NCBI GenBank assembly: GCA_022264855.1
Contig: JABYQU010000036.1
Span: forward strand, 124,001 to 188,000
Direction of reading: 5' to 3'
Source of the DNA: Lenzites betulinus
Taxonomy: Eukaryota > Basidiomycota > Agaricomycetes > Polyporales > Polyporaceae
DNA length: 64,000 nt
In this document: positions 32,087 to 44,970 of the stretch, piece by piece
How the letters are laid out: each line of letters opens with the position of its first letter
How positions within the stretch are numbered: position 1 is the stretch's first letter
Notes under the pieces: generated by a model
The model's input: the letters and a program-made list of their open reading frames with translations, nothing else
Told to the model about the DNA's origin: nothing
The model's database searches: none
Position numbers and translations under genes: made by a program

Positions 32087-35000
32087 AACTCCCCCCCACC
32101 ACCACCTTATCCCCTCGTACACCTCCTCCCGCATGCGCATGCGCGTGCCCCGCAGCGCGCTGCCCCGCGCCGCCGTACATACCCGCCCGCCGCCGCGCCC
32201 AGCCGTTCCGGCCCGCGCACCCACTGCTTCGGGCGACCGCCCTACTGTATCATCCGAACTCGTCGCGCTGGGCCGCCCTGCCGCCGCCCCCGCCGCCGCC
32301 GACCAACCTAAATGTATCCATAGATCCCTCGCAATGCCCTCGGGGCCATCCCGATGCGCTCGCGCGCGCATCCACACCCGAGGTCCCGCCTGCGGGTGCC
32401 CGGACACCAGCACGCGCACCCAGCCAACCCGCGCTGGGGCACGGGCGGGCGGGCGCGCCCCTGGCCTTCGATTCGAATTTCTACCGTACCTCGCTTCGCC
32501 GTAATCGGGTTTCCAGGCCGTCCAGGCCGCCAGGTTCAGGTTCTTGTCTCGCCCGCGACAAGCGCCATCATCACCGTCGTCGTCGTCGTCGTCTCTGTCC
32601 TTTGTCCTTGTCTTTGAATTTCTGCCGCACGCCGCATTATACTCGTACGTACTACTTAGCAACCGCTGACGTCGCCTGCAACCGTCCCGTGTCCTCTTCT
32701 GAGTCTTCACACACACCGTTCCCTCATCCCATTGTTCAGTCGATTCGTGCACAATTAGCAATCAGCAATCTCTTCGCAACCAGTCAACCAGCCAACTCAG
32801 TGTACCTTCGTATACGGTACCTACCTACCGCACCGCCGTCGCCCTCACTCGTCGTCTTAATCCACACGCAATTTACAGCTTACAATTCACAATGTGAACC
32901 CACGCAATACGCACACGCACTCTCCCTCTCTCCTTTCTTCAAGTTCTTCCATACGAATTCCGCACCTCCGCGCCGAGCCGCGATCGCACTTTACGCCTTA
33001 CTGCAATTCACACTTTACAACTTTACACTTTACAACCGCAACTGCATTCCTAAATGAACAATCGCCCGCACCCTGAAGGCCTGAAGCCCGAAGCCCCAGG
33101 GCCCCTTCTGCCCTTCTGCCCGATACCGCGGCCTCCCCTCTCCCCTCCGCGGGAGAACGACAGCGAGTTGAATTCACCGGCTGTACGATATGCATACACG
33201 CGGCGAGTCCCGCGCGCGCGGCGTACCGGGATTTCGCGATCGGCGGGGGGCTCTGCAGTGCATGCTAGTGCTAGTGCGGCTCGTGTCGCGATCGAGCTCA
33301 GCTCGGGAGGAGTCAGGGTTCCGCCGCCCTCGCCGAGCGGCCGGGGCGCGGGTTCCAGTGCCAGTACTTACTGTGGCCCATACGCGCAGGGTTCTGCCAG
33401 TGGCGGTCGGAGTAAGGGTTCGCGTGCGGCGTACGCGATTGCAACGTCCCGCACGCGCGCGGCTCGTCTACGCGCCATGTGTCCCCCGCGCTCTTCCATA
33501 CATAACTGGTGTGTAGTAGCGCGACACGACGCGGCGGCGCGAGGCCCTAAATTTGCGTATTTGCACTCGCCCGCTCGCTCGCCTCGACCCAGTGCGTTGC
33601 CGTAAGCCCGCGGGACTCGAGCGGGTCGGGCGGGTCGCGTCCGCCTCGCGATACACGGTTCGCGCGCGACTACTCATATGTCATATGCCGCATGTTAATT
33701 TTCTGGGTACTGGGACTGGGGCTGGCGCAGTGGTTACGTAGTGCTGCGCCAGGACGCGCGCTGACCAGAACTTCTGAGGCTTCCGGGCCTGGCATGCGCC
33801 TATAACTAGTACTATAGCTATACACATGTGCGGGTGACGGAACTTGAAGGTCTGCGTAGTTCTATCCCGGAACGCCCTAAGCGTGCAGTTGCCGTAATCT
33901 TGAGCTCCGGATATTCACCTCGCGGTACACGGTTCGCCCCAGGATACTCTCAGTAACACGACTGCAAGTGGGTCCACGATACAACCCGGGCAGCGTGGCA
34001 CACACCTACATACGTGGCTGCTATATCCGCGCACACTCCGGCGCCCCTATACGAGCTCGGAGCCACATATCCTGAGGCTGCAGCACGCAGGACTACGGCG
34101 ACACGTACGGTGGCGCACGGCATTAGGCATTAGCTATAGGGGCTCAGATAGCTCATATGCTCGTAGTAGATAGCAGCATGTGCACCGCAATTTGACGCGT
34201 ACAAGGTTCAGTCGCGCCGACGTCGAAGCCGGCGGCGCTCCGGGCTTCCTGCTGCCCCGTGTCATCGAGCGCGGACAGGGTCCTGGTGCTACATCGGGGA
34301 AGGAGCACGCGGGCTGCGGCGGCGGGGAGGCATGGAGACTCTGACTGGAAGGTGGAAGGCGGACGACGGACGTGGCGCGTTGATTTAATGAACGTCGTGC
34401 GCACGTATCGTACTGTGTATACATGCTGGCGCGCGTGGGTTCGCGACTTCACGGTATGTCGGAGACATGGCGAGGCCGCGGCGCTCTGGGACGGCCCCAT
34501 TTGTCGGTGAGAGCGTCTCCGCGGAAATAGCGCCAGCTAGTGCGCGGATGTTGGGGGCCCGGGTATGCGTCCTCGGTGGCTGTCTGACGTCCACCGCCGA
34601 GAACTGAAGTGACGCGCGCGTGCTGAACGGGTGCAGACCGCGTGCGTTTGGACTACACACGCTTGCGCACGCGGACAGGCTGAAGAATCGAACGTTGAAT
34701 GTGTGAATGCTGAATGCTGCAGCGCTGAACGTTGAACGTGGAACCCCGAGCGCGCGCGGGGGCGACGGAATCCCCGAGGCCTTCCTGCGCTTCTTCCCCG
34801 AGTGTCCCGGAGGGCGCAGGGAGGGCGCCCACGCCCACGAGTGCGAAGCAGACGAGCGTGGGCTTCTGTGCAGGGGCCTCGGGCTCGGGTGTGCGAAGAG
34901 GCCGACGGGCTTCGCTGGATGGACACCGTCGATGTTCACAGCGCGTCTCGGCGCGGGTTCTGAGGTTTACCAGCAGCATCATGCATGCAGCTGCTAGGGC

Positions 35001-38000
35001 TGCCGCTTCCCGTCCAGCCTGCTCCGGACTCCGGATATCCGCCACCTGCGCGAACGCGAATGCGAATGCCACTGGCGTGTACCATTCTGACACGTCTCTT
35101 CATTAGGGAACTGACACTACTAAGCGCGTGGCACTCGGGGTTCGCGGGATGTTCAGAAGCGGACAGGTTCCAGGACATGAGGATCGACGTACTGGTAGTG
35201 GTACGTGGATGCGTAGCGGGACACGACACGTCCCTGCAGCCCCTGCATTCGATCTGTGGACGTCGATTCCTGTGCGGGCGTCAGTGAGTACTCGTCCCTG
35301 TCCTCGTATTTGGCTTCGCAGCTTCGAATTGACTGCGGATCCCGTATGGGTGTCCGTGTCTTGGGTATAGAAGGGGGTGTAGAAGGGCGTTCTATAAGCA
35401 TCGTGTATGTGTGTATGTGGTGGGGTGAGTAGCGGGCCATTGTTCGAAGTATGCGGATCTATACTGGGAGGTCAGCTTCGAGGACACTCGTACAAGAGGT
35501 TTGGGAGGACGTACGACATGGGTGGTGGGCGGGGACTTCTCCCACATGCCTGCGTAATCGAATTTCGGGTGGTGCAGGAGACTGGCGGCGTCCTCGGAGC
35601 TGGTTGTAGGTATGGCAGCTATGCGGACACGATCATGCAAGGCGCTGCAGATTATACCTTCGCGGGAGCGGTTGAATACCAGTGTCCGGATAGTGGAAGT
35701 AAATGGTTAGGTAACGGCAGTGTGCGTTGTGTCTGCGGAAGCGTTCTAGGTTGCCTGTAAGGCACGCAGAATTCGCCGCGAGCTTCAAGTTCCCGACCAA
35801 GCCTGGGTGGACCAGTGCGTTCTCCAGCCATCCGGCCACGAACAAAGGACAGGAATATTCGCCGCCATGGTAGCATCGTATGAGAACCTGCCAGGATGTA
35901 GATCCGGAAGCCATACGAGAGGAATGAACGCCCTAGCCCCAGCTCACGCTGACCGAACCGGATAAGAATCTGTCTTGCCTAGAACGGCGACCTAGACAGC
36001 AGGACCTGTGAGCGCCCTCGTCACAAGTCTGCGACCCGAGATAGATAGCCTTGTGGCGTCCAGGTATGACGCGTCTGCAATCCGCGCTTGCCTGGGCCTA
36101 CGTCGTCCCGACCGGCCACTATGGGAAATTGGGAAGTAAGGCGTTCCAAGTCCACCAGTCTCCGAGCCGGAGTCCGCCCGATAGGAGTCACAACATCCAG
36201 AGAGCGGCAAGCTAAGCACACAACGAATCGCGTACGAGGCCGGGGCCGAACAGTACTTACCGGCAGCTTCTAACCAGGACGTGCAAAATGGGCCCGACGC
36301 CGCCCCATCGCCGAGCGGGCGCGATCCCAGCACCCCGACGGCGCGCGGAGGCGAGCCCCCGTCACCAGTCAGCGGCAGCCACGACCGTTCATGCCCGGTG
36401 ACAGCTCCGAGTCCGACGCGGGGCGCCCGTGTCCACCTCGGCACTCTGGCAGACGTGGGGCGTGGGGAGCGAGGGAGTGGGGGAGTGGGGGGCTGGCCAG
36501 GGGGGCCCGAGGATGCGCGCGCCCGAGGAGTGGACCTACAAACGTCCATCCGGCGTCGGGCGGCGGGGCGCCCGGGGAGGGGGAACGATGATCCGCTGGC
36601 ATTTGGGCCTGGGCGTTCGTGCGGTTTGACAGCATACTCGAGAGTTGGAGGAAATCTGGCATGGGTGCGGTGCTGCCCTGAGGACGGGGCCTCGTCCGCG
36701 TGGTATCGTACTTGGAATGCAAGGACGCTGGTGCGCTTTGTTGACCGGATCGAGCGGTCACCGGTCAAAGGTTATCTGGTCAGGGCGTGCGGCTGGGACG
36801 CAATTGCGTGCGGGCCGTTGGTAGGCGGCGGGCTACGCGGTCAGTAGCATCCAGAAAGGACCTGACGCAGTAAAGCCAGGTACGAGCCTCTGTTCGGGTA
36901 CGACAGCTAGGAGTGGGCGCAGTCGCGGAGACGGGCCGAACCGACTTTCGCGGGAGCTTGAGGCTCGAGGACGCAGCCGCAGCTGGCAGCTCGCAATATC
37001 TGGACCCTGGCGCGCCGAACATGGATGTCCTGCAGTGAGAAGGAAGTATACGCAGCAGCCGAAGTGCACCTCTGCTGTAATGCGGGCCGTCTTTACAGCA
37101 GCGTTACCACTGCGCACGGCCCGGGAGGAGCTGCGTACTCATATACAAGAGAGTATTATTGACATGCATGTTGCGTCATGGAGTGCAGCGATCACTCACC
37201 TCACGTCGAAGCTTACAAGGAGAGAGGTCCAAAAGGAGATAGTTAGCATTCGGCCCTACCCCGCAAGCACGCACATAGTCCGCAGTAAGAAGGGAGCCGA
37301 TCCCCGCACTGGCGGCACGCCGCCCGCTGTGCATTAATTAGAATGCCGTTCTCCGGATGGTAGCCTCCGCGGCGGAGGCTCATGCGCCGGGTGCCGCACA
37401 CGTCTGCCCACGAGCATTCAAGCTCAAGCTTCGAAGCTTCACGTCACGAGCTGGTGCGTCCTGCGGGCGGTATTTTCAGCAACACCAACAACACCGCCGA
37501 CTGGCTCGTCCACAAACCCTATGGATGACTGATGGACGGTGATGGCTCCCACCTGCGTACTAAATGAACGGCCTCGGCGACTTGAAGTTTGACGGGCGCC
37601 CCATCGTCGCGCCCTATGAACGTCGACAGTGCGCACTCGTGCGAAGGGCGAAGCGTCAAGAAGCCCGTCGCACAGCACAGCGCTCGCGAAAGGCCGACCT
37701 GAGCTGGGGCCTCATCAGCGCGACGCCTGCATAGTTCAGAAGACGCTACCTTTGTACCCACGCACGGTTCTTTGCCCCTCACGCGGGACGACCTCCTGCC
37801 CCTATGTCAGGCTTCGGGGCGGGCTTCGAGCTGCTTCGGCGGTTCGAGCTGAGATAGCTTTGGCTCTCCGCCGGGACGGGGGCGTCGTGGTCGGTCCATC
37901 ACGTCGCTACGAAACGTCGAACCCGAGCCGTTCCCGCTCGTCTTGGCGAGACGACTAGCCAGAGTCGCACCTTGAGCATTCGGGCTTCCTCAGTTCCACG

Positions 38001-39644
38001 AGGCCTGCGCGATTGGTGCACATGAAACGCGGAAGCTCTACGACGCAGGTGCACTGTCCTGACACGGACCAGGCGTGTGGATATGGCCGTTGGTAAACCT
38101 GCTGGTGAGTATGTCCGACGCCCGACGCAGGGCTCGGAAATGGACCATCGGCACTGTGGTGAGTCCGTTTGTCTGAATGTCCTCCGGGCAGCTCTCGAGC
38201 TTTACTCGAGGTGCACTCCATTGTCCAGGTCCGTAGGGGATGTCTAGGTTTAGCTAGTAGAAGATGGGCCGATGCTGGAACCTTGGAGTGACGAAAGGTA
38301 AGCTGAACAAACCATGACTGAGGTGATGAGGAATCCGAAAGTCCTGAGTGCACTGAAAGGTTACTAGTTACTCGACGGTCCAGATGCGGCGTGGCGTCAA
38401 CAGCCGGCCGGGTTGTAGCGTTGCCAGAACAGGGTCATTGAGTATGCATTGCAATATTGCCCAAATGTAACCGTCGAGGAGGTTGGAATGAGGCATGAGT
38501 CCATAAGACTTGCAGAGTCGCGCGCAACTGCATAATCTATACTCCGCTGAAGGTTTGCTTAGGGAAGTGTGCCGTAACTACCAGTCAGACAGGCAGCCAG
38601 TAAGAGCACGAAGACCTTCCACGTCCCTGTAGGCACCGGTCAATACCGGGCATGGCAGACACACGAACGTCGTAATGCACACGGCAACGATAAGACGTAC
38701 CAGCCCTTTGCCGACCGCACGACACGTCCATCACGCATATAGTGAGGCTCGGCGATGAAAACGACGCTACCACCGCGCCCCAGCAAGGGATCCTGCTTTC
38801 TCCCAAGCCCTTCGTCCAGCCACACTGCAGCCACGGAACCTGAACCAGACCCGGTCGAGGGCCCGACAGCCCGACGAGCTATTGCAACCATGGTTCCTGC
38901 ATGCGAGGAAGATCCGGACATCTTACGCGTTGCATCCGCCGTCACTGCGGCTGCTGGGAGATTGGCGGCTGGGGGTCGACGGGCGGAGCATCGACGCGTC
39001 GGGGCGCTGAGCATCGAGTACGTTTGAAGAGAGTCACAAGGGCGGGGCGGATGCCATCGAACAAGAGGTTAAGCGACCCAGCGTGCGCGTGAGCTCAAGC
39101 CAGGAACGTTTCGCGATGGTGAGTACGTCAAGAGAGAGTCTTGGGGTCGTGAGAGGTCAGCAGAGCACGGGGTGAGGCGACTGTTTCGATTTGGAGACGA
39201 GTGGGCAAGCATCGCGGTCGGAGCGCGCCGTTCAACCTAGCCCGCTCGCCGCGCACGGCGACCATCAGGTGGGACGCGGACGACGAGGGGGATCGGTGTT
39301 GTGAAGGAGGTCGTTGGACGACTCGGACGATGGCAGCAAGGGCGGGCGGCGGGAGCCAATAGGAATGCAAGGCGGTGGCGGGCAGACGGTTGACGTTGAG
39401 GTGGAGAGCCGTTCCGGGAATGCACGGTGCACGTGGCGAGGAGGGAGCCCGCACTCGATCGACCGAGTCAGCGTCCGACCAGACGCAGCCAGGTCCAATG
39501 CCCCCCCTCGCCGTCTCATAACAGGTCTTGTCACCGTCCACCACAACCCGCTCGCCTCCAATTCCCCCTCGTCCTCCTCGGCCCCTCTCACAACCGCCCT
39601 GGGCGGTCCTTTATCCACTCCGAGGCCCTCTCCCCATTAACAAC
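32087..39644. other. 7.5-kb stretch without a convincing gene
   Basis: Long for this gene-dense genome. The first kilobase is C/T-rich and looks like a long 3' region. Isolated frames are present at 36281-36847 (plus), 35992-36768 (minus), 37035-37337 (plus) and 38755-39027 (plus), but none shows a domain, an exon partner or agreement between strands. A short duplicated phrase (CCTCGCGATACACGGTTCGC near 33642, CCTCGCGGTACACGGTTCGC near 33917) is the only internal repeat I noticed. Non-coding RNAs or relics cannot be excluded. Confidence 0.4.
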
Positions 39645-42197
39645 ATGCGCACACGAGCAGAGTTGAAGAGTTGTCTCAAGATCACTCCCCCGATCACACC
39701 CGACCTCAGTGCGGCCTCCAGTCCATGCGGCTCGGGTCGCACATCGCCCTCCTATGCCAGCGATGGCGGTTCATCCATCGGCAGTTGCGGACGCAAGACC
39801 GTATCGTTCTGCGCAGAGGAGGAGCTCGAGGAGGTTTTCTTCGTAGATGAATGGGACCGGAGCCCCGCCGCCGTCACGCCGAAGCTATCTTATTCGTCAG
39901 TATTCCCCTCTTTCTCCCTCTTTCCTCTACAAAATCTCTGGCGCGCCGCTCCGCCATCGCACGGCATGTTGCTGAGCTTGGCGGAGCATCCGTCCGAGCG
40001 ACCGGGCGCCATCTGGTTTTTTCTGTGCCGTGAGAACTGAATTTCGCGACGTCATGGCTAGAGCGGGCACTGCGCTGGAGGCCTTCGCGGTCTAACGCAC
40101 AGCGATGGCCCTTCGTACATCCGCCATGTGCGAATGTCGCCAGATGGCCTCGTTCCCAGTCTCCATGCGGAGGCGCGGATGAGCGTGGTCGTCTGGCCCC
40201 CATCATCATTAAAGTCGGTATTTTTCCCTTTCTCAGGTTGGCGGAGCATCCGCCCGAAAGGCGGGTTTCCGTCCCTGAGAAAGGAATATCGCGACGTCAT
40301 GCATGATGGGCGGGCCTTGCGCTGCAACGGACCGCCCGCCACGATCACTACTTTTCACCGGCCGCCCGCTTTGCCGACTCCCCCTCCGCGCGAGTTTCCT
40401 ATGTTTCTTTCCCCTGACCGGCGCCGGACGTATGTAACTGACCACCGGCTGCGCAGAGATATTCTGGAACTCAAGCAGCTTCGCATCTCCCTCCCATATA
40501 CGCCCCCTCCTCCAACCTCGCGTCAGCCTTTCACGACGTCTTCCCCCTCCACCTCCGCGAATAAACCCGCTTTCCCTGTGTCGAGGTTTGCTGCCAGCCC
40601 GTCGTACACACCTTCCAAGTGGAAGAACCGCTCGCAAAGCCAAGCAGACCTCGATCCGGAAATTCTTCCCTACCTCGAGGCCGTTCCCATCCGCCTCCTC
40701 CCTCTCCTCCCCCAAGCTCCAGAGCCTGCGCCTATCATCCCGCCACAAGCACATCCGCAGACCCCTACCCCCACTGCATCTCCCGAACGGAAACCTGCAC
40801 CCCCACCTCCGAGCGAACCGCCAGAGATCAGGATAGAGTCGCCTGTATCGCCCACCTCACCAACACAGAGGAGACCAAATTTCGCGTTCTTGCCTCTGCT
40901 ACCCATCCAGGATCCGCTCCCGGTGCCGCCGCCGCCCCCTTCGAATACCAGCGGACCTATTCGGCCAAAGAGGACATTGAACATGACGTTTTTGCCTGTA
41001 AACGCCGTGCACGAAAGCGACCCTGTCGTGCCCTCCCATGCGGGTGGAAGCTCGCAGTCAGACGACGCGACAGTGGGAACAACCGCAAGCGCCCCGTCAC
41101 CATCGTCATCGTCCTTCTCTCCCGGCAGTGATCCGAGGTCAAATGACGCTGGCCAGCATTCAACGTCTTCGCCCGAGCTCGCCCATTCGTCTTTCTCCCC
41201 CATAACCAGCCAGCATAGCTCGTCGTCGATGTCCCCACCCACTCTCTCCTTGTCGTTCCCACTCTCGGGGTCCGTCTCCGGTCTAGAGTCTGACAACGAA
41301 ACGGATACCACCGACACTTATGTCTCGGACACAGACGTGGAGAGCGACGCGCCAAGCACCAGTACCTACGGAAGCTCGTTGCCGTCGCCACCACTAGACG
41401 ACGAGGACGAGGACGAAGCTGCAGTTCAGGCGCGCCTCGAAGAGCTCAAACTCGGGACCTCAGACTTTGAGTACGAGCACGCGACGCATGCCCCGCGCAT
41501 ACACACCCAGGAGCTGGGTTCGTACTTCCCTCCCATACCGCCCTCCGACGCGTTGCCACTGCCCATCCCGATCCCTGCGCACGCTCAGCTCGCGGACACG
41601 CTATCGCCGCCTCGGGGCCCCGGACAGACGCCACCGCTCTCGGTGCTCTACCCTTCGCCCAATTTGCAGCATCGACCGCTCCCGCACGTTGATACACTCG
41701 CGATCACCGGGATACCGTCATCACACCCGGAGCCGCCATCCGTTGACAACGCCGAGGCGCAGCCCGCCGTACGGTCGTCAATACCCGGGCTCACGTCTCT
41801 AGTCACGCGAGTGGGCGAGGATTCGCTCCCGTCGACCCCGCTTGCCATGAGCCTTGCACTCAAGAAGAAGATCATGCTTGAGGCCCTCCCTAGCCCTGCT
41901 CTCGTCCCCCCGTCGCCGTTCGAGCTCGACCCCTTCGGCCTTGCGGGCGCCTTCCCGCCGCCCGTGCACTCAACTCCGATTCCCATACCGGCTCCGCATG
42001 TCCGACTGGGAGAGGCGGCGAAGTCCAGCGTTGTGACGACCCCGGGCGACTCACCGTTGCTTACGCTGGAGACCATGCGCGCTGCGTGGGACGCGAAGGC
42101 GCGCGTCGGGCTGAGCTGTGCTGCTGAAGCTCAGCCGGCGGCGACGGCGAGTGCACTTGGGCCGAGCTTGAGCAGGAGACGGTCGTCGTCGTCGTGA
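39645..42197 (+). CDS. long Pro/Ser-rich protein with SCLK box and RVxF-like PP1 docking motif
   Basis: Two exons, 39645-39895 and 40457-42197, joined in phase across a 561-base intron, give 663 residues. The start MRTRAELKSCLKITPP carries the SCLK box; CGRKTVSFCAEEELEEVFF follows at about residues 49-67, where KTVSF fits the PP1-binding [RK]-x-[VI]-x-[FW] pattern; then DEWDRSPAAVTPKLSY and, across the intron, SDILELKQLRISLPYTPP. I recall the EWDR...PKLSY...DILELK string as a conserved block in basidiomycete proteins of unknown function. The rest is Pro/Ser-rich and disordered, with an acidic LDDEDEDEAAVQARLEELKL and a basic SLSRRRSSSS tail. It shares the two N-terminal boxes with the gene at 11495, which suggests a family. 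A scaffold or regulator role is inference. Confidence 0.78.
39896..40456 (+). other. long intron containing a tandem duplication
   Basis: At 561 bases this intron is about ten times the local norm. A block at 39978-40062 (TTGGCGGAGCATCCG...TTTCGCGACGTCATG) is repeated about 260 bases later at 40238-40322 with scattered substitutions. The second copy is preceded by CTTTCTCAG, which resembles an intron end, so an original short intron may have been enlarged by duplication and the true acceptor is now the CGCAG at 40452-40456. Confidence 0.6.
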
Positions 42198-42954
42198 GAC
42201 GCGTAGGAGCATCGGGGGTGCGGAGTGCCCACCCCGGCGTGATATATGGCGGCGAGGAGGAGGTATGCTTGGCAGGCTTGTGTCGCCATTTTGGCGGCAG
42301 GCTTGGCTGGTTTCGTCCTCGTCCGCGCTCGCTTCCCTCTCTCTTGTCCCCATTCTCCCTCCAGTCTTGGTCCCATTTACATCTGTTACATCCTTCCACC
42401 CTACACGTTCTGAGCATGTCCATATTATGCCCCGTCGCCCGCTGCCCGCCCCCACGTCCGCACCCTACGCCGTGCGATGTGCACACCCAGAGGTCCACTT
42501 ATCCACTATCGTATATCACACTACATTATTCCCCGCATCTAGCCTCAGCGCACCACCCGCACGCCCCATCGCATCGCACATCGCCCCGCCCCTGCATGCA
42601 TACACACATGTTGTCGCTACACATCCGTCGCTCGCTATAGTACACGCACACGCATCTCCTCGCCCATATTCTCCAGCTTCTTGCGGATCTCCTTTTTGAC
42701 ACCTTTCCTTTGACTCTTGCGCACGCGCGCGACGCGCCGTCCTCGCCCACGCCAGCACCCAGCACCCCGAGTTTTGGTGATGGTAGGGGGAGGGCGCACG
42801 GGTCGCGCCGAATGGACGTTGCATCTTTCTATCTTCAATCCCCCTGTTCAACTACTTTGCTCCCGCCGCGCCGGCTCGAGCTCGCGCCGCGTTCGTCTGT
42901 ACTTACTTACCTGTTTGCGTGCCATGCATAGATCTCGAGGTCTCGCGCGTTGTA
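42198..42954. other. 3' region after the long PP1-docking-like gene
   Basis: About 750 bases, strongly C/T-rich from 42300 to 42700, with no supported frame. This resembles an extended 3' untranslated region or spacer up to the edge of repeat copy B. Confidence 0.35.
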
Positions 42955-44970
42955 CTACACCTCTAGCCGCTTGTGAATATAGACGTCATCCATCTCGTCG
43001 TGCATGCCGCTCCTGCGCCGCTCACTGCGTATGTTGCAATTGGCGCGTGTTCAGATCTCTTGCATGGGCACTGGGTTGCGCGAAGCGGAATTTGTGCTCC
43101 AGCGCGCACGACTGCCGTTAACCTTGTGCACGCCGAACGATTCCTTTGTGTCTCCCGCACGACAGTTGTACTTCATGTACGTACGGGGGCGGTAGCCCGC
43201 ACGTCGACCGCTCTCAGCCCAATACCCAACGTCACCCTCACGCCTCGCCCTCAGCACATGTATATGTTACTGTACTCGCATTCGGCGCACCCGCCTCGAG
43301 GCTCTCCGCGTGAGACACATGCACGCGTAAATGGACCGCTATTCCGGCGGTATCAATACTGCAGCCAATAATCATGCTCATCGCGCCCGCTGTAATTTGA
43401 AGAAGGCAACTGTGGTGGCGTCATGGCAGGAGGGCGAGCCCATCGATGGGCTCTGGAACGGGCGCGGAGGGGGGGTGATGATGGGCGATGTGTGTGTTTT
43501 CTCAAGGGCGACGGATTGGGATGCGGAGGGGAGTCACTCGCGTGTGGGTGTCCGAGTTGGGGTGGGTGTTGCTGCAGTGGCGTTATTGTGGGTGGCGTGT
43601 CGTTTGGATCTCGGAGAGCAACAAGGTCTGAAGAAGCCCTTGTGAGTCTGTCAAGGAAACGGTCAACAAGAGTGCTTTGAATGCAGACGATGGAAGTACA
43701 ATCGTGTACTGGTCTGGCAATTGTGTGTTGTTCCACCTGAGAGAAGGTGCGCGTGCGTACTTAGTAGACAGGAGTTACTCGAATAGGGCAGGTGTGCACG
43801 TTCAGCACCTTTTTGCCTGATGCGTCGAGAAGCAGCAGCGGAGTTCTTTCGTCCTGGTCCGCTAGTCCGCCATCCTGTATAAAAGCCTTGCAGAATGCGA
43901 CATATCTCACCCCAAGCTCTCCTCCTCCCCTCGTGTGATCGCTCGATGCCCACCAACTGTGGGCCTGCACATCTTGTGTGAGCTTTGGTGAGTGATCCCG
44001 CTGTTAGTGTGTATGTTGCTCGAAGGAGTGGTGACTGACGCCACTTCGTCCATGTACGCCACAGCGGCCTCGCCGTCGCTGTGTGCATCAGCCTGCTCGA
44101 CACGATGTCTGGGACGAGGGGCGCTCTTCGTTGACAAGATTAGCTCCAAGCTATCCCGAAAGAACCGCAACATCGTCTTCAGCTTATTTCTCCTGGCAGT
44201 GGTGGCGCCACCCACCGGCCACGCGCCTGAGCCTATGGCTGCAAGGACGAGCTCGCAGTCGTCCCTGGTCTTGTCCTCGTGCTCGGACACCGTCTGGTAT
44301 GGAGCACCGGTCGGCTTGCTCACATCTTGGGTCTCTCGCGGGGCGTTCGTCTCTGTCACCTGGTGTGCACGTCAAGCTTTCAAGAACTCATCAGTCTCCA
44401 AGCTTTGAGCTCCAAGCATCAAGCTTAAGATCGTTACCTTTCAAGATTGAACGTCGACGCCACCACGGGTGCGCTCATGCAATTTCGTCTTGCATCCGTC
44501 TGATCTCCGTGTCGCTCTGTGCCTGCCGTGCTTTGCAGCTTTGTCCAAGTACTGCGTCCAGGTGCTGTGTCCATGTACGCGTTGTTGTAGTGTTGTCCGC
44601 CCGACTCATATGGGCAGGAGTGGTGGCTTTCAAGATGCTCTCGGACGGTGGTGGGACGCGGGTGGTTCGCGACACCCGCGTCTCGGGGGGAGTTTTGGTC
44701 GCTGCCGGGGCAACCGGCAGAGGCATTCCTGCGAATCCCTTCCAAGACCCGAGACGGGCAGGGCGGACGTAGTCATCTACGACGTCACAAAGGGCCAGGT
44801 TTACAACCCACGTCCTCCCTTCAATGGGCGGAGAGCTTGCACACGCTTCTGCGCCATTCTGATATAAAATAAATGAAGGTCTACTGGAGTTGGTTATTGT
44901 GTGGATTTGAGAGGATGAAGAGGCGGCTGTACCCGCAATTTGGTTTGTAAAGCGATTGGCCTTTGGCGGT
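42955..44970 (-). repeat. 2-kb dispersed repeat, copy B (inverted relative to copy A)
   Basis: Reverse complement of 16840-18815. Landmarks: GTCTATATTCACAAGCG at its left edge when read on the minus strand matches copy A near 18790; the coding block RYVAFCKAFIQDGG lies near 43900; the ATG context ATGGCGCAGAAGCGTGTGCA lies near 44860. Some microdeletions distinguish the copies, for instance around the end of the reading frame near 43630 and around 44500. Flanks on both sides differ from those of copy A. No terminal repeats or mobility genes were seen. Confidence 0.8.
43640..44100 (-). CDS. conserved reading frame in repeat copy B, function unknown (partial, provisional)
   Basis: Counterpart of the frame in copy A. 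On the minus strand it reads AYMDEVAS, an intron, then GVRYVAFCKAFIQDGG, ERTPLLLLDASGKKVLNVHT and IRVTPV, an intron, then NNTQLPDQYTIVLPSSAFKA and LLLTVSLTDSQ. Relative to copy A, most substitutions keep residue type. The C-terminal ends differ: this copy runs into LLLSEIQTTRHPQ and stops, while copy A is shifted there by a small indel. This copy may be nearer to the ancestral form. No family recognised. Confidence 0.35.

Noticed and set aside
35992..36847. Overlapping frames of 188 (plus) and 258 (minus) codons
   Set aside because: Both strands are open because the segment is very GC-rich; neither shows a domain, exon partner or plausible codon pattern.
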